From assembly GCA_030748895.1 (NCBI GenBank), contig JASMLC010000008.1, positions 6,453 through 70,452 on the forward strand: a DNA stretch of 64,000 nt, in the 5' to 3' direction. This stretch comes from Candidatus Poseidoniia archaeon. GTDB lineage: Archaea; Thermoplasmatota; Poseidoniia; MGIII; CG-Epi1. A model generated the notes under the pieces. It was not told where the DNA came from. It saw only the letters and a list, made by a program, of their open reading frames with translations, and ran no database searches. This document shows, in pieces, positions 32,402 to 40,089 of this stretch. Each line of letters begins with the position of its first letter. Position 1 is the stretch's first letter. The position numbers and the translations under genes are program-made.

Positions 32402-33931
32402 ATGCACTGGGCGGATGTTGCCGCCGCACGACTTCTGGAGCGCGGCGACCGCCACGTAATCTCTTCAGGAATCACCCCGTCGGGACCCATCCACGTCGGG
32501 AGCATGCGCGAAATCCTGACCGCCGACGCGGTAGCACGCGCGGTGCGCGACGCTGGCGGCGAGGCGGAGCTGGTCTACGTGGCGGACACAGCCGACCCGT
32601 TGCGCAAAGTCTACCCGTTCCTCGACGAGAGCTACGCCGAATGGGTCGGCCACCCGCTGGCGGAAATCCCCGCCCCTGAAGGGGACGGTAGCTACGCCGA
32701 CCATTTCCTCGAGCCGTTTTTCGACGCGCTGCGCGAAGTCGGAGTGGCACCGCGAGTGGTCGACAACCACGCCGCCTACCGCGAGGGGCGCTTCGCCGAC
32801 TGCACCCGCGCCGCGGTCGAGAACGCGGCGGGCGCGCGCGAAATCCTCGAGCGCGTCAGCGGGCGGCAGCTGCCGCGCGACTGGTTCCCGTGGACCTGCC
32901 GCGACAGCGACGGGCGGCTGGTCAACGGCCGCGTCACCGAATGCAAGTGGCCCATACTGGAATTCGAGAACGCCGCGGGCGAGATTGTGCAGAACAACCT
33001 CGCGAAGGGCGAAGGGAAGCTGCCGTGGCGGCTCGACTGGCCCGCCAAATGGAGCTGGCTCGGCGTCAGCTTCGAAGCGTTCGGAAAGGACCACGCCACT
33101 CGCGGCGGCAGCTTTGATACCGGTCGCGAGATAATCGAAGCCATCTACGGCGGCAGCGCCCCCGACCACCTCGTTTACGAATGGATTCACCTCAAGGACA
33201 GTGGCGCGATGCACTCCTCGACCGGCGTAGCCGTTTCGGCGGCCGAGATGCTGCGCATCGCCCCGCCCGAAGCGCTGCGCTGGCTGGTACTGAAGCCACA
33301 GCCGCAGCGGCACATCGACTTCGACCCCGGGCTGGGAGTCCTGAATCTTGTCGACGACTACGACCGCGCCGGGCAGGCGCGCTTCGCCGGCGACACCAGC
33401 GACGACAGAAACGACTACACCCGCGCGTGGGAGCTGTCGCAAGTCGCGGAAATACCGAAGGCGCTGCCGGCGGTCCCGTATCGCCACTTGGTGACGCTGG
33501 CCCAGTCGCGCCCCGGGCTTGACGGCATTGTCGAGACGTTGCAGCAAACGGGCGAGCTGGAGGACGTCTCCGCCAGCGACCGCGAATGGCTCGCCAAGCG
33601 GCTGGAGTGCCTCGAGAACTGGCTTGCCGGCCCGGCGCCCGACGCGGTGCGCTTCACGTTGCAGGAGCGGCCGCCGCAGCTCAAGCTCGGGAAGGGCGAG
33701 CGCAATGCGCTCGCCACGCTGGCGGGGCTGCTCGCGGAAGCGGAGTGGCAGCCGCAGCCGCTACACGACCTGTTCTACGCGGCGCAGGCAACGAGCGGCC
33801 TGCCGGCGAAGGCTCTCTTCGAGCTTGTGTACCGCGTGCTGCTCGGCCAGTCGCGCGGGCCGCGGCTCGGCTTCTTCCTCGCGACGCTCGACCGCGAGTG
33901 GGTCGTCGCGCGGCTGCGCAGCTATTCGTAA
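32402..33931 (+). CDS. lysS: Lysyl-tRNA synthetase, class I
   Basis: This 509-residue enzyme charges tRNA-Lys. It is the class I form found in many archaea. The Rossmann HIGH-type motif is PSGPIHVGSMRE (26-37). Substrate-pocket segments include YVADTADPLRKVYPF and FEAFGKDHATRGGSFDTGR. The C-terminal alpha-helical anticodon-binding region is complete. The KMSKS-equivalent loop reads SGAMHSSTG (about 267-275) and lacks the usual lysine of KMSSS. The ATG starts one base after the preceding TGA. The 3' end overlaps the convergent VanZ gene by 10 nt. Confidence 0.92.
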   Translation: MHWADVAAARLLERGDRHVISSGITPSGPIHVGSMREILTADAVARAVRDAGGEAELVYVADTADPLRKVYPFLDESYAEWVGHPLAEIPAPEGDGSYADHFLEPFFDALREVGVAPRVVDNHAAYREGRFADCTRAAVENAAGAREILERVSGRQLPRDWFPWTCRDSDGRLVNGRVTECKWPILEFENAAGEIVQNNLAKGEGKLPWRLDWPAKWSWLGVSFEAFGKDHATRGGSFDTGREIIEAIYGGSAPDHLVYEWIHLKDSGAMHSSTGVAVSAAEMLRIAPPEALRWLVLKPQPQRHIDFDPGLGVLNLVDDYDRAGQARFAGDTSDDRNDYTRAWELSQVAEIPKALPAVPYRHLVTLAQSRPGLDGIVETLQQTGELEDVSASDREWLAKRLECLENWLAGPAPDAVRFTLQERPPQLKLGKGERNALATLAGLLAEAEWQPQPLHDLFYAAQATSGLPAKALFELVYRVLLGQSRGPRLGFFLATLDREWVVARLRSYS

Positions 33932-34281
33932 CGACTGAAAGCGAAGCTGCCGAGCGCAACGCCCGCCGCATCGGCCAGCCAGTCGCCCAATTCCGCGTCG
34001 CGCCCCGGCACCAGCGACTGGTGCAGCTCGTCGAGCGCGCCGTAGCTGGCGCCAAGCGCGAGCACGAAGAACGCCGGCGCGACGACTGGCAGCGGGTGGT
34101 GGCGCGCGACCGCGTTCCGCAGCAGCGCGCCGAGCAACGCGAACTCCACCAGGTGGTCCAGCTTGTCCGCCAGCGGCAGCCCGCTCGCGGTCGCCAGGCC
34201 GCCGACCGCCGACTGGTGGCTCAGCAGGGCAATCAGCGCCATCCAGCCCAGCGCGAGCGCCCACGCCAGTCGCGGACTCAA
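33922..34281 (-). CDS. VanZ-like membrane protein
   Basis: This 119-residue protein has four predicted spans and VanZ-family landmarks: LADKLDHLVEFALLGALL in the second helix and the characteristic SYGALDELHQSLVPGRDAELGDWLADAAG near the third and fourth. VanZ proteins were first noted for teicoplanin resistance. In organisms without peptidoglycan the role is unknown. The start is TTG 34281, in a TTGA overlap with the stop of the upstream metalloprotease gene. No alternative ATG gives the first helix. Confidence 0.8.
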   Translation of the reverse strand: MSPRLAWALALGWMALIALLSHQSAVGGLATASGLPLADKLDHLVEFALLGALLRNAVARHHPLPVVAPAFFVLALGASYGALDELHQSLVPGRDAELGDWLADAAGVALGSFAFSRYE

Positions 34282-35012
34282 AGTTTGCCCTCGCGCATAT
34301 CGCGCAGGTCATCGAGGTCGTCGCTGTCGAACTGGTTGGGCGGTTCGCCCGCCAGCTGCGTTCCGAGGTCGACAGATTCCACGGCCCAGTACATCACCGA
34401 ATCCTCGTTGTTCGAGTGGCCGGGATGGTCGGCGTCCTCGTGGTCGTGCGGCGACTTGTAGCCGATATTGACCAGCGCGACGAGGTGGCCATATTCGTGG
34501 ACCAGCACCGCCTTCTCGACGTCCTGCGCCGAGACTAGCAGGAACGCGGCGTCCTCGACCTGCTCCTTGAAGATGACGATGGATGAGCCGCGATAGGCGA
34601 CCCCCAGCGCATCCGGGTTATCGGCGTATTCGCCGTTCAGGTAGAGCAGGTGGATGACGAACGTACCGTCCCCCTTGTGGCGCGTCCGCTCGCGGTCCTC
34701 GAGTGCGACGACCTCATCGAGCGTGTAGGAATCGTCGTCGCTGCTGAACGCATGCTGCTGCACGCTCACCGCCGATTTCCCGGTCGTCTCCGAGATGCGC
34801 TGCTTCAGCAGGTCCAGCGCGCCGCTGTCGGGGGCGTTGCCCTCGACATAGCTGATTTCGAGCAGCAGCTCGCCGTACGGGTCATCGCGCAGGATTTCGT
34901 AGCGGCACGCGCCAGTCGAGGGGGCGCAGTCGAACGGCCCCAGCTGCGAATCGTGCAGGCAGCCCGCCAGCGGCAGCAGCAGCGCCATCGCCAGCGCCAG
35001 CTTCAGCTTCAC
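34278..35012 (-). CDS. Lipoprotein zinc metalloprotease-like protein
   Basis: This 244-residue protein has a lipobox-type signal peptide ending LPLAGC (Cys18) and probably sits on the outer face of the membrane. The motif VHEYGHLVALVNIG near 168-181 gives HExxH. A His-rich stretch HDHEDADHPGHSNNEDSVMYW follows with candidate third zinc ligands and a Met-turn-like SVMY. This resembles metzincin architecture but the spacing is not the standard HExxHxxGxxH. Likely a secreted protease, although the family is unassigned. Start GTG 35012 gives the signal peptide and fits the TATA spacing. VanZ is translationally coupled downstream. Confidence 0.68.
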   Translation of the reverse strand: MKLKLALAMALLLPLAGCLHDSQLGPFDCAPSTGACRYEILRDDPYGELLLEISYVEGNAPDSGALDLLKQRISETTGKSAVSVQQHAFSSDDDSYTLDEVVALEDRERTRHKGDGTFVIHLLYLNGEYADNPDALGVAYRGSSIVIFKEQVEDAAFLLVSAQDVEKAVLVHEYGHLVALVNIGYKSPHDHEDADHPGHSNNEDSVMYWAVESVDLGTQLAGEPPNQFDSDDLDDLRDMREGKL

Positions 35013-35111
35013 GCGGTGCGAGCGGCGGGGGATTTTAGCGGCTGCGGCGCACCGGCCGCAGGCCGGGGTGACGCCAAGCCGCGCCGCGGAGCAGCGGCTG
35101 CGGCAGTCCCA
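35013..35111. other. GC-rich spacer with inverted and dispersed repeat fragments
   Basis: This 99-bp spacer holds a TATA-like GATTTTAG (35031-35038) for the metalloprotease gene, two copies of AGCGGCTGCGG, a hairpin-forming CCGGCCGCAGGCCGG, and GGTGACGCCAAGCCGCGCCG, which resembles part of repeat R2. The end, CAGTCCCATCAGGCG, is reminiscent of an R1 edge. It may be a degraded composite of the two repeat families. Confidence 0.35.
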
Positions 35112-36137
35112 TCAGGCGTCGCGCAGGAACCGCAGGTAGAGTTCGTAAACCCTCCGCACCGACGCCAGCGAGACCCACTCCCCGGGCGCGTGCAGGTTGC
35201 CGCCTTCGGGACCGAGGATGGCGGTCGGCGCGACGGTGGCGAGGAAGTTGAAGTCGCCGACCGATGACGAATCGCCGGGCGGGTGGCCGCTCAGCGCCAG
35301 CAGCCGCTCGACCGACGGTGTGCGCTCGGCCGCGTACGCTTCGGGCGGCGGCGTCGGCCGCTCCGCCTCCGCGACCGCCAACCGTGGGTCGAGCTGTCTC
35401 AGCGCCTCGCGGGCGGCGTCGCGCGACTCGCCCGGCGCGAGATGGCGGTCGACGACCAGCAGCGCGTCCTGCGGGTGGCTCAGCCCGCGGGCGCGTGACG
35501 TGAACTCCAGCACAACCTGGCTGCCCGTGACCGCCATCGCTTCGATTTCGAGTGCGATTCCGGCCATGCGCGCCAGCGCACTCTCGCCCTCGCGCGTAGC
35601 GTGGCCGCCTTCAGTCTCGAGCGCAAGGCGGAAAACTGCGCGGCCGGGCGCCGACAGCACGACTCGCTCGCCGCTCGGCTCGGGCACCAGCACCAGCTCG
35701 GGCGCCAGTTCGCGCAGCCGCGGCAGCGCAGCGTTCACCCCGCGGCACCAACCTTCCTCGTCACAGGTCAGCAGCAGCGAGAGCGGCCGCTGGCCGCTCT
35801 CGCCAGCGCAGGCGCGGAACGTTTCGACCGCAATCGCAAGCCCCGCCTGCATGTCGGCGGCGCCGAGGCCGACGAGGTTGCCGCCTTCGCGGCGCGGTGC
35901 GTGCGGCGCTTCCCAGCCGGGGGCGGGCGGCACCGTGTCGAGGTGCGCGCAGAGCAGGAGCGGGGCGCCGTCGCCGGGGGCGTGGCACCAGAGATTCACG
36001 GTGCCGCCCTCCACAGGCTGTAGCTCCGACTCCCAGTCGGAAAGGTAATCGGCGAGGAACTTTGCTTTCGCAGTCTCGTCGCCCATCACCGATGGAATCG
36101 CGACCAGTTGCTCGAGCAGCCGCTCCAGTTCAGGCAA
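35112..36137 (-). CDS. M20-family metallopeptidase/deacylase
   Basis: This 341-residue zinc hydrolase belongs to the ArgE/DapE/CPG2 superfamily. Metal-site segments are LLLCAHLDTVPP, GLGAADMQAGLA, the general-base pair in TCDEEGWCRGV, a VPEPSG ligand and the C-terminal GPEGGNLHAPGEWV. The domain order is catalytic, dimerisation insert, catalytic. The substrate is unassigned; candidates are N-acyl amino acids (ArgE/LysK-type deacylation) or small peptides. The start is TTG 36137, which overlaps birA by 8 nt. It is the last gene of the DP2-birA-M20 operon. Confidence 0.85.
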   Translation of the reverse strand: MPELERLLEQLVAIPSVMGDETAKAKFLADYLSDWESELQPVEGGTVNLWCHAPGDGAPLLLCAHLDTVPPAPGWEAPHAPRREGGNLVGLGAADMQAGLAIAVETFRACAGESGQRPLSLLLTCDEEGWCRGVNAALPRLRELAPELVLVPEPSGERVVLSAPGRAVFRLALETEGGHATREGESALARMAGIALEIEAMAVTGSQVVLEFTSRARGLSHPQDALLVVDRHLAPGESRDAAREALRQLDPRLAVAEAERPTPPPEAYAAERTPSVERLLALSGHPPGDSSSVGDFNFLATVAPTAILGPEGGNLHAPGEWVSLASVRRVYELYLRFLRDA

Positions 36138-36789
36138 GGCTCACCTCCTCCGCGTGCAGCCGCTCGGTCCCGTCGGCGGTGCGCACCTCCAGCGCGCCGT
36201 CGGCGCCGATGGCGAGCGCGGTGCCGCGGCCGCCCTCCCACGCGACCGGCTGCCCCAGCAGCTGCTCATGCACACGGTAGCGCGCCAGGAACTCCGGCGC
36301 CGGCAGCCGCGCCAGCTCGCGCAGCCGCGCGATAATGGCGGTCGCGAGCGGCTCCAGCCACGCCTGCCAATCGGCGGCGGGCGGCAGGCTGCCGCCCACC
36401 GCCTCCAGCGTCGTCGCACCAGCCAGTGGCGGCTCGCCCTCCAGGTTGAGGCCGATGCCGGCCACTGCCAAATCGCCTTCGGCTTCGCAAAGCACGCCCC
36501 CCAGCTTGCCGTCCGCGCAGAGCAGGTCGTTGGGCCACTTCAGCCCGATGCGTTCCGGGCAGTGCGGCTGTAACACATCGCGCGCCGCGAGACCGGCACG
36601 GAGCGGCAGGAGCGGGTCGTTTTCCACGACGACCGACATATAAAGTCCCCCGACAGGCGATTCCCAGCTGCGGCCGTGGCGTCCGCGGCCGACGACCTGC
36701 TCACGTGCGACCACCGCATCCCAGCACGCGAGTCGCTGCGCGAGCGCCCGGCGATTGGTTGAATCGACGCTCTCCAGCCAGTAAATCAC
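36130..36789 (-). CDS. birA: Biotin-protein ligase
   Basis: This 219-residue enzyme activates biotin with ATP and attaches it to a carboxylase biotin-carrier lysine. The family signature GRGRHGRSWESP (about 34-45) binds biotinyl-AMP, KWPNDLL (84-90) holds the catalytic lysine, and LGGVLCEAEGD and VAGIGLNL follow. The small C-terminal SH3-like domain is present (GTALAIGADGALEV). There is no N-terminal DNA-binding domain, so it is a monofunctional ligase. Start GTG 36789 overlaps the DP2 stop (GTGA). No biotin carrier protein is encoded in the window. Confidence 0.92.
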   Translation of the reverse strand: MIYWLESVDSTNRRALAQRLACWDAVVAREQVVGRGRHGRSWESPVGGLYMSVVVENDPLLPLRAGLAARDVLQPHCPERIGLKWPNDLLCADGKLGGVLCEAEGDLAVAGIGLNLEGEPPLAGATTLEAVGGSLPPAADWQAWLEPLATAIIARLRELARLPAPEFLARYRVHEQLLGQPVAWEGGRGTALAIGADGALEVRTADGTERLHAEEVSLA

Positions 36790-39700
36790 ATGAACGCCCC
36801 GAGGCTGGTCTGCTGGATTTCCTCGTTCTCCAGCGTGTCCTCGATGGACTGAAATATCAGTTCCAGCCGCTGCTTGAGGAACGGCCGCGCCTCGTAGCGC
36901 TGCGCCATTTCATGCGCCATGATGCGGTACTTCGAGACCGAGGCGCGCGAGATGTTGAGCAGCAGCCCGCCACCGCACTTGAGGCAGGTCTCGCGCAGCG
37001 GCGGCCGCCGGTACTTGGCGGTGCACTTCTTGCAGCGCACTCCTTGCGACGCGAAGGCGCGCAAGTTTCCCACGAGGTCGCGCATCAGGTGCTTCTCGAT
37101 AGTTCGCTCGGCGACATACGTAGCGTCGGAAGCGCGCAGGCGCTGCGCCAGCTCGAGGGTCGCCTGCGACTTCTCTAGCATCGTCCCCAGCACGACGTAG
37201 CGTGATTCGTGCGGCCCGTCGTTCAGGTCGCTGGTGGAATGGGTGAAGCCGAATCCCTCGTACTGGGCCGGAGTTTCCAGCCGGTCGGCGACCATATCGA
37301 GGCGCTCGCGCAGCGTGGCGGGATGGTCACCGCGGGCAGCAGCCTGGTAAAATTCGAGCGGCAGCTGCGATTCGAGGTCGATGTTGTGCGCCTCATTATC
37401 AATCTCGGTCGGGTCGATGCGGGTGCCCAGCACCCGCGGAATGTCCATCGTACCTCCACGAGTAGTGGGAAGGAAGTGTTCCGAGAAATTGAGCAACCCA
37501 TCGAGCAACAGCATCACCGAGTCTTCATCGCCGTCGCAGTTACGTCGCTTGGCGGCATGCATGAACGGATGCCCGTACTGCACCTTGGCATGGGTGAAAC
37601 CGATGAGTCGCGCCAGCACCCCGGCCGAGGTGTGCGGGCTGAGGCAGATGAGCAGCTGGCCGATGAGGTCTTCCGGCTGCGCCGCGTCCGGCAGGTTGTA
37701 GAAGCGGTCGCAGCCGTAGAGCTGCTTCAGTTCGTCATCGACGAAGCGGGCGACCCCCAGCAGCCAGTCACTGGCGCGGCGCGAGATGATGAGGTCCTGC
37801 ACCCGCAGCTCGAGTAGCTGGGCTCCGTCGCGCAGTTCTGCGCCCTCAACATCGTGTGTGTAGCCCAGCTCGTGCGCCTTCTCGACGCTGAGGCCGATTT
37901 CGGCCGGGCGGAAGTGAGTCAGCGGCAGGTTCATCATGTCGTAGCGCAGCGTCCCGTCCTTGAACACCCGCAGGTCGTAACGTGCGCGCAGCAGCCCCTT
38001 CTCCAGCGCCTCGGGGGTGCGGCTGGCAGACATCATCGAGCGGACGCCCTTCACCGGTGGCAGCACACCGATTCCGGCGTTGCGCTGTGCAGATTCGACC
38101 TCGGTGCGCAGGTCAACCTCGCGCCGCTTCGCCTGCTCTTTCACCACCGTCCGCTGGCCGCAATGGTGGACCGCGACCGTCTCGTTGCTGCACGTGCGGC
38201 AGTAGCGCAGCTCCGCCTCCAGCTCGACCCCCTTGCCGGGGCGGCCCAGCTGGCTCTGTGACGGCTGCGATTCCAGCGCCTTGTTGAGCATGCGCTGCGG
38301 GCCGCCCGCCGGTCCGACGGGGAAGAGTACGTGCGGCGGCGGCTTCATGCGGCGCACGTCCGCCTTCTCGGGGCGACCCATGCTGGCGCCGAGCCGCGTC
38401 GGGGCGCGGGCGCGGATTTCGACGCCGGCAGCGGCGGAGACCTGCGCCAGCACGTCATCACCTTCGGCGTCCGCATCGCCGAGGCTGTGGAGTAGCGCGG
38501 CGGCCTCGTGGCAGACGCGCAACGCTTCGCCAGCGGGCGCGAACGGGACGCCCAGCGTCAACAGCAGCGGCTGCGCCTCCGCCGGAAACAGGAAGCTATC
38601 ACCGTCGCGGCTGCCATCCGCCGCGAGCTGGCGCAACTGCGCCAGCTCGTCGAGGCTGAGGTCGTGCCACAGGAAGGTGTGCGCGGGGTGGAGCGGGACG
38701 CTGTACTGCTGCGAAAGCGCGAGCGCCGCGGCGAAGTCCGGAACACCGCCAGGCGGTTCACCGCCGGCAGCGCGCAGCTCCGCTTCCCACCACTCGGCGC
38801 ACCAGCCGCCGGGAACGAGCGCGTGGTTGTTCTCGAGGAACTCGCCCGGCGGAATCAGCACTTCGCCCACGTCAATGATTTCACGGATGCGGGGCGCGAC
38901 CGCCTCGGCCTCGTCGCGGCTGGAGAGGCGGACGCAACTGCCGTCGTCAAGCAGCACCAGCGGCCCCTCGATGGAATCGCACGGCGTGACCGCCGCCGCC
39001 TTACCGGGGAGCTGGATTTTGAGCTGGGTACCGATGGCCGTGAAGCTGTCAAGCGCGACCATCGTCGCCGGATTCAGCGCGACCGCCGCGAGGCCCGTAA
39101 GCCGCGTGCGGCCGTAGCGCAGGCGGAAGCCACCCGGGCGGTCCGGGAACGCGAAAATTGGGCGGCCAACGAGCACGTCCCTGAGGTACTTGTATTCGCC
39201 CGCGCCCGCCTTTTCCTGCTTCTGCTCGGCGTACGAGCGCAGGAAATCCCAGCCGTCAATCTCGAGCCGCTCGACATGCTTGAGCACTTTGGCCGCCTTG
39301 AGGCAGAGCCCCTCGGCAATCACCAGCGCCGCGCCGCCGCGCAGCCGGTTGGTCTCGACGCGCGGCAGGTCGCGGTTGCCCGCCACCTCGAGGCGCTCGG
39401 TCGGCTCGCCGGTGATGCAGACCGGACAGGCGCGCACAATTGCGTCAATCTCGTCGCCCGACGGGAGGTATTGCAGGTTGACCGCGCGCTTGTAGAGCGG
39501 GATTTCCTCCTTGTAGCGCTCGACCTCAGCCGACGTGGGGATGTAGGCGTCGAGCCCCAGCTCGCGTCGCACCACGTCCGCTATCAGCACCGAAAGCGCC
39601 TGCGCAGTGCCACCGGCGGCGCGAATCGGGCCGGCGTAATAAATGGCGGCACAGCGGGTCGAGTTGTGGTTCTCCATCGTCGCGACGCGCACCACTCCCT

Positions 39701-40061
39701 CGGTCGGCGCGACCAGCACGCCTTCGGTGAGGATTGAGAGCGAGGTGCGCACCGCCTGCTCGAGCGCCTTCTCGACCCCCAGCTCGTCGCGCAGTTCGCC
39801 GGCGAGCTCGCGCGCCACCAGCAGCGCCGCGGTCTGCCGGTCGTGCTTCGCAATCACCTCGCGGATGCGCGGCGCGATGCCCTCCGGGCCGACCTGAGCC
39901 TCGACCCGCTCGGCGAGGTCGCGCGCGCGCGGGATTTCGGCTTCATCCTCGAGGTCGTAGCCCGCCTTGCGGGCGCGCCCCACCAGCTCGTAGCACGCCT
40001 CGGCGCGCGCCTCCAGCGCTTCGAAGTAAGCCTCCATTTCCGGCGACGCGACGGCTGCCAC
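36786..40061 (-). CDS. polC: DNA polymerase D large catalytic subunit DP2
   Basis: This 1091-residue protein is the polymerising subunit of the euryarchaeal replicative polymerase. The active-site region contains KRRNCDGDEDSVMLLLDG (about 842-860) with the paired catalytic aspartates. A first zinc-binding region has CRTCSNETVAVHHC (about 619-633). A second, near 1007-1028, has CKKCTAKYRR and CLKCGG. The last residues, QQTSLGAFM, resemble a PCNA-binding PIP box, like that of FEN1 here. No intein is inserted. GTG 40061 was chosen with TATA-like CTTAAG 21-26 nt upstream; ATG 40037 is an alternative. The DP1 subunit is not in the window. Confidence 0.96.
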   Translation of the reverse strand: MAAVASPEMEAYFEALEARAEACYELVGRARKAGYDLEDEAEIPRARDLAERVEAQVGPEGIAPRIREVIAKHDRQTAALLVARELAGELRDELGVEKALEQAVRTSLSILTEGVLVAPTEGVVRVATMENHNSTRCAAIYYAGPIRAAGGTAQALSVLIADVVRRELGLDAYIPTSAEVERYKEEIPLYKRAVNLQYLPSGDEIDAIVRACPVCITGEPTERLEVAGNRDLPRVETNRLRGGAALVIAEGLCLKAAKVLKHVERLEIDGWDFLRSYAEQKQEKAGAGEYKYLRDVLVGRPIFAFPDRPGGFRLRYGRTRLTGLAAVALNPATMVALDSFTAIGTQLKIQLPGKAAAVTPCDSIEGPLVLLDDGSCVRLSSRDEAEAVAPRIREIIDVGEVLIPPGEFLENNHALVPGGWCAEWWEAELRAAGGEPPGGVPDFAAALALSQQYSVPLHPAHTFLWHDLSLDELAQLRQLAADGSRDGDSFLFPAEAQPLLLTLGVPFAPAGEALRVCHEAAALLHSLGDADAEGDDVLAQVSAAAGVEIRARAPTRLGASMGRPEKADVRRMKPPPHVLFPVGPAGGPQRMLNKALESQPSQSQLGRPGKGVELEAELRYCRTCSNETVAVHHCGQRTVVKEQAKRREVDLRTEVESAQRNAGIGVLPPVKGVRSMMSASRTPEALEKGLLRARYDLRVFKDGTLRYDMMNLPLTHFRPAEIGLSVEKAHELGYTHDVEGAELRDGAQLLELRVQDLIISRRASDWLLGVARFVDDELKQLYGCDRFYNLPDAAQPEDLIGQLLICLSPHTSAGVLARLIGFTHAKVQYGHPFMHAAKRRNCDGDEDSVMLLLDGLLNFSEHFLPTTRGGTMDIPRVLGTRIDPTEIDNEAHNIDLESQLPLEFYQAAARGDHPATLRERLDMVADRLETPAQYEGFGFTHSTSDLNDGPHESRYVVLGTMLEKSQATLELAQRLRASDATYVAERTIEKHLMRDLVGNLRAFASQGVRCKKCTAKYRRPPLRETCLKCGGGLLLNISRASVSKYRIMAHEMAQRYEARPFLKQRLELIFQSIEDTLENEEIQQTSLGAFM

Positions 40062-40081
40062 ACAGTCCCATCCCGCCGCGG

Positions 40082-40087
40082 CTTAAG
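40082..40087 (-). promoter_or_regulatory. TATA-like promoter for the DP2 operon
   Basis: CTTAAG in GC-rich surroundings lies 21-26 nt upstream of GTG 40061. Confidence 0.4.
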
Positions 40088-40089
40088 CG

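Noticed and set aside
32465-33547. 360-residue minus-strand open frame opposite lysS
   Set aside because: Shadow of the class I LysRS gene, with no domain signature and no promoter-like A/T island at its start.
38508-39737. 409-residue plus-strand open frame opposite DP2
   Set aside because: It is the antisense shadow of a conserved polymerase gene in GC-rich DNA. The translation is Arg/Ala-rich and matches no family.
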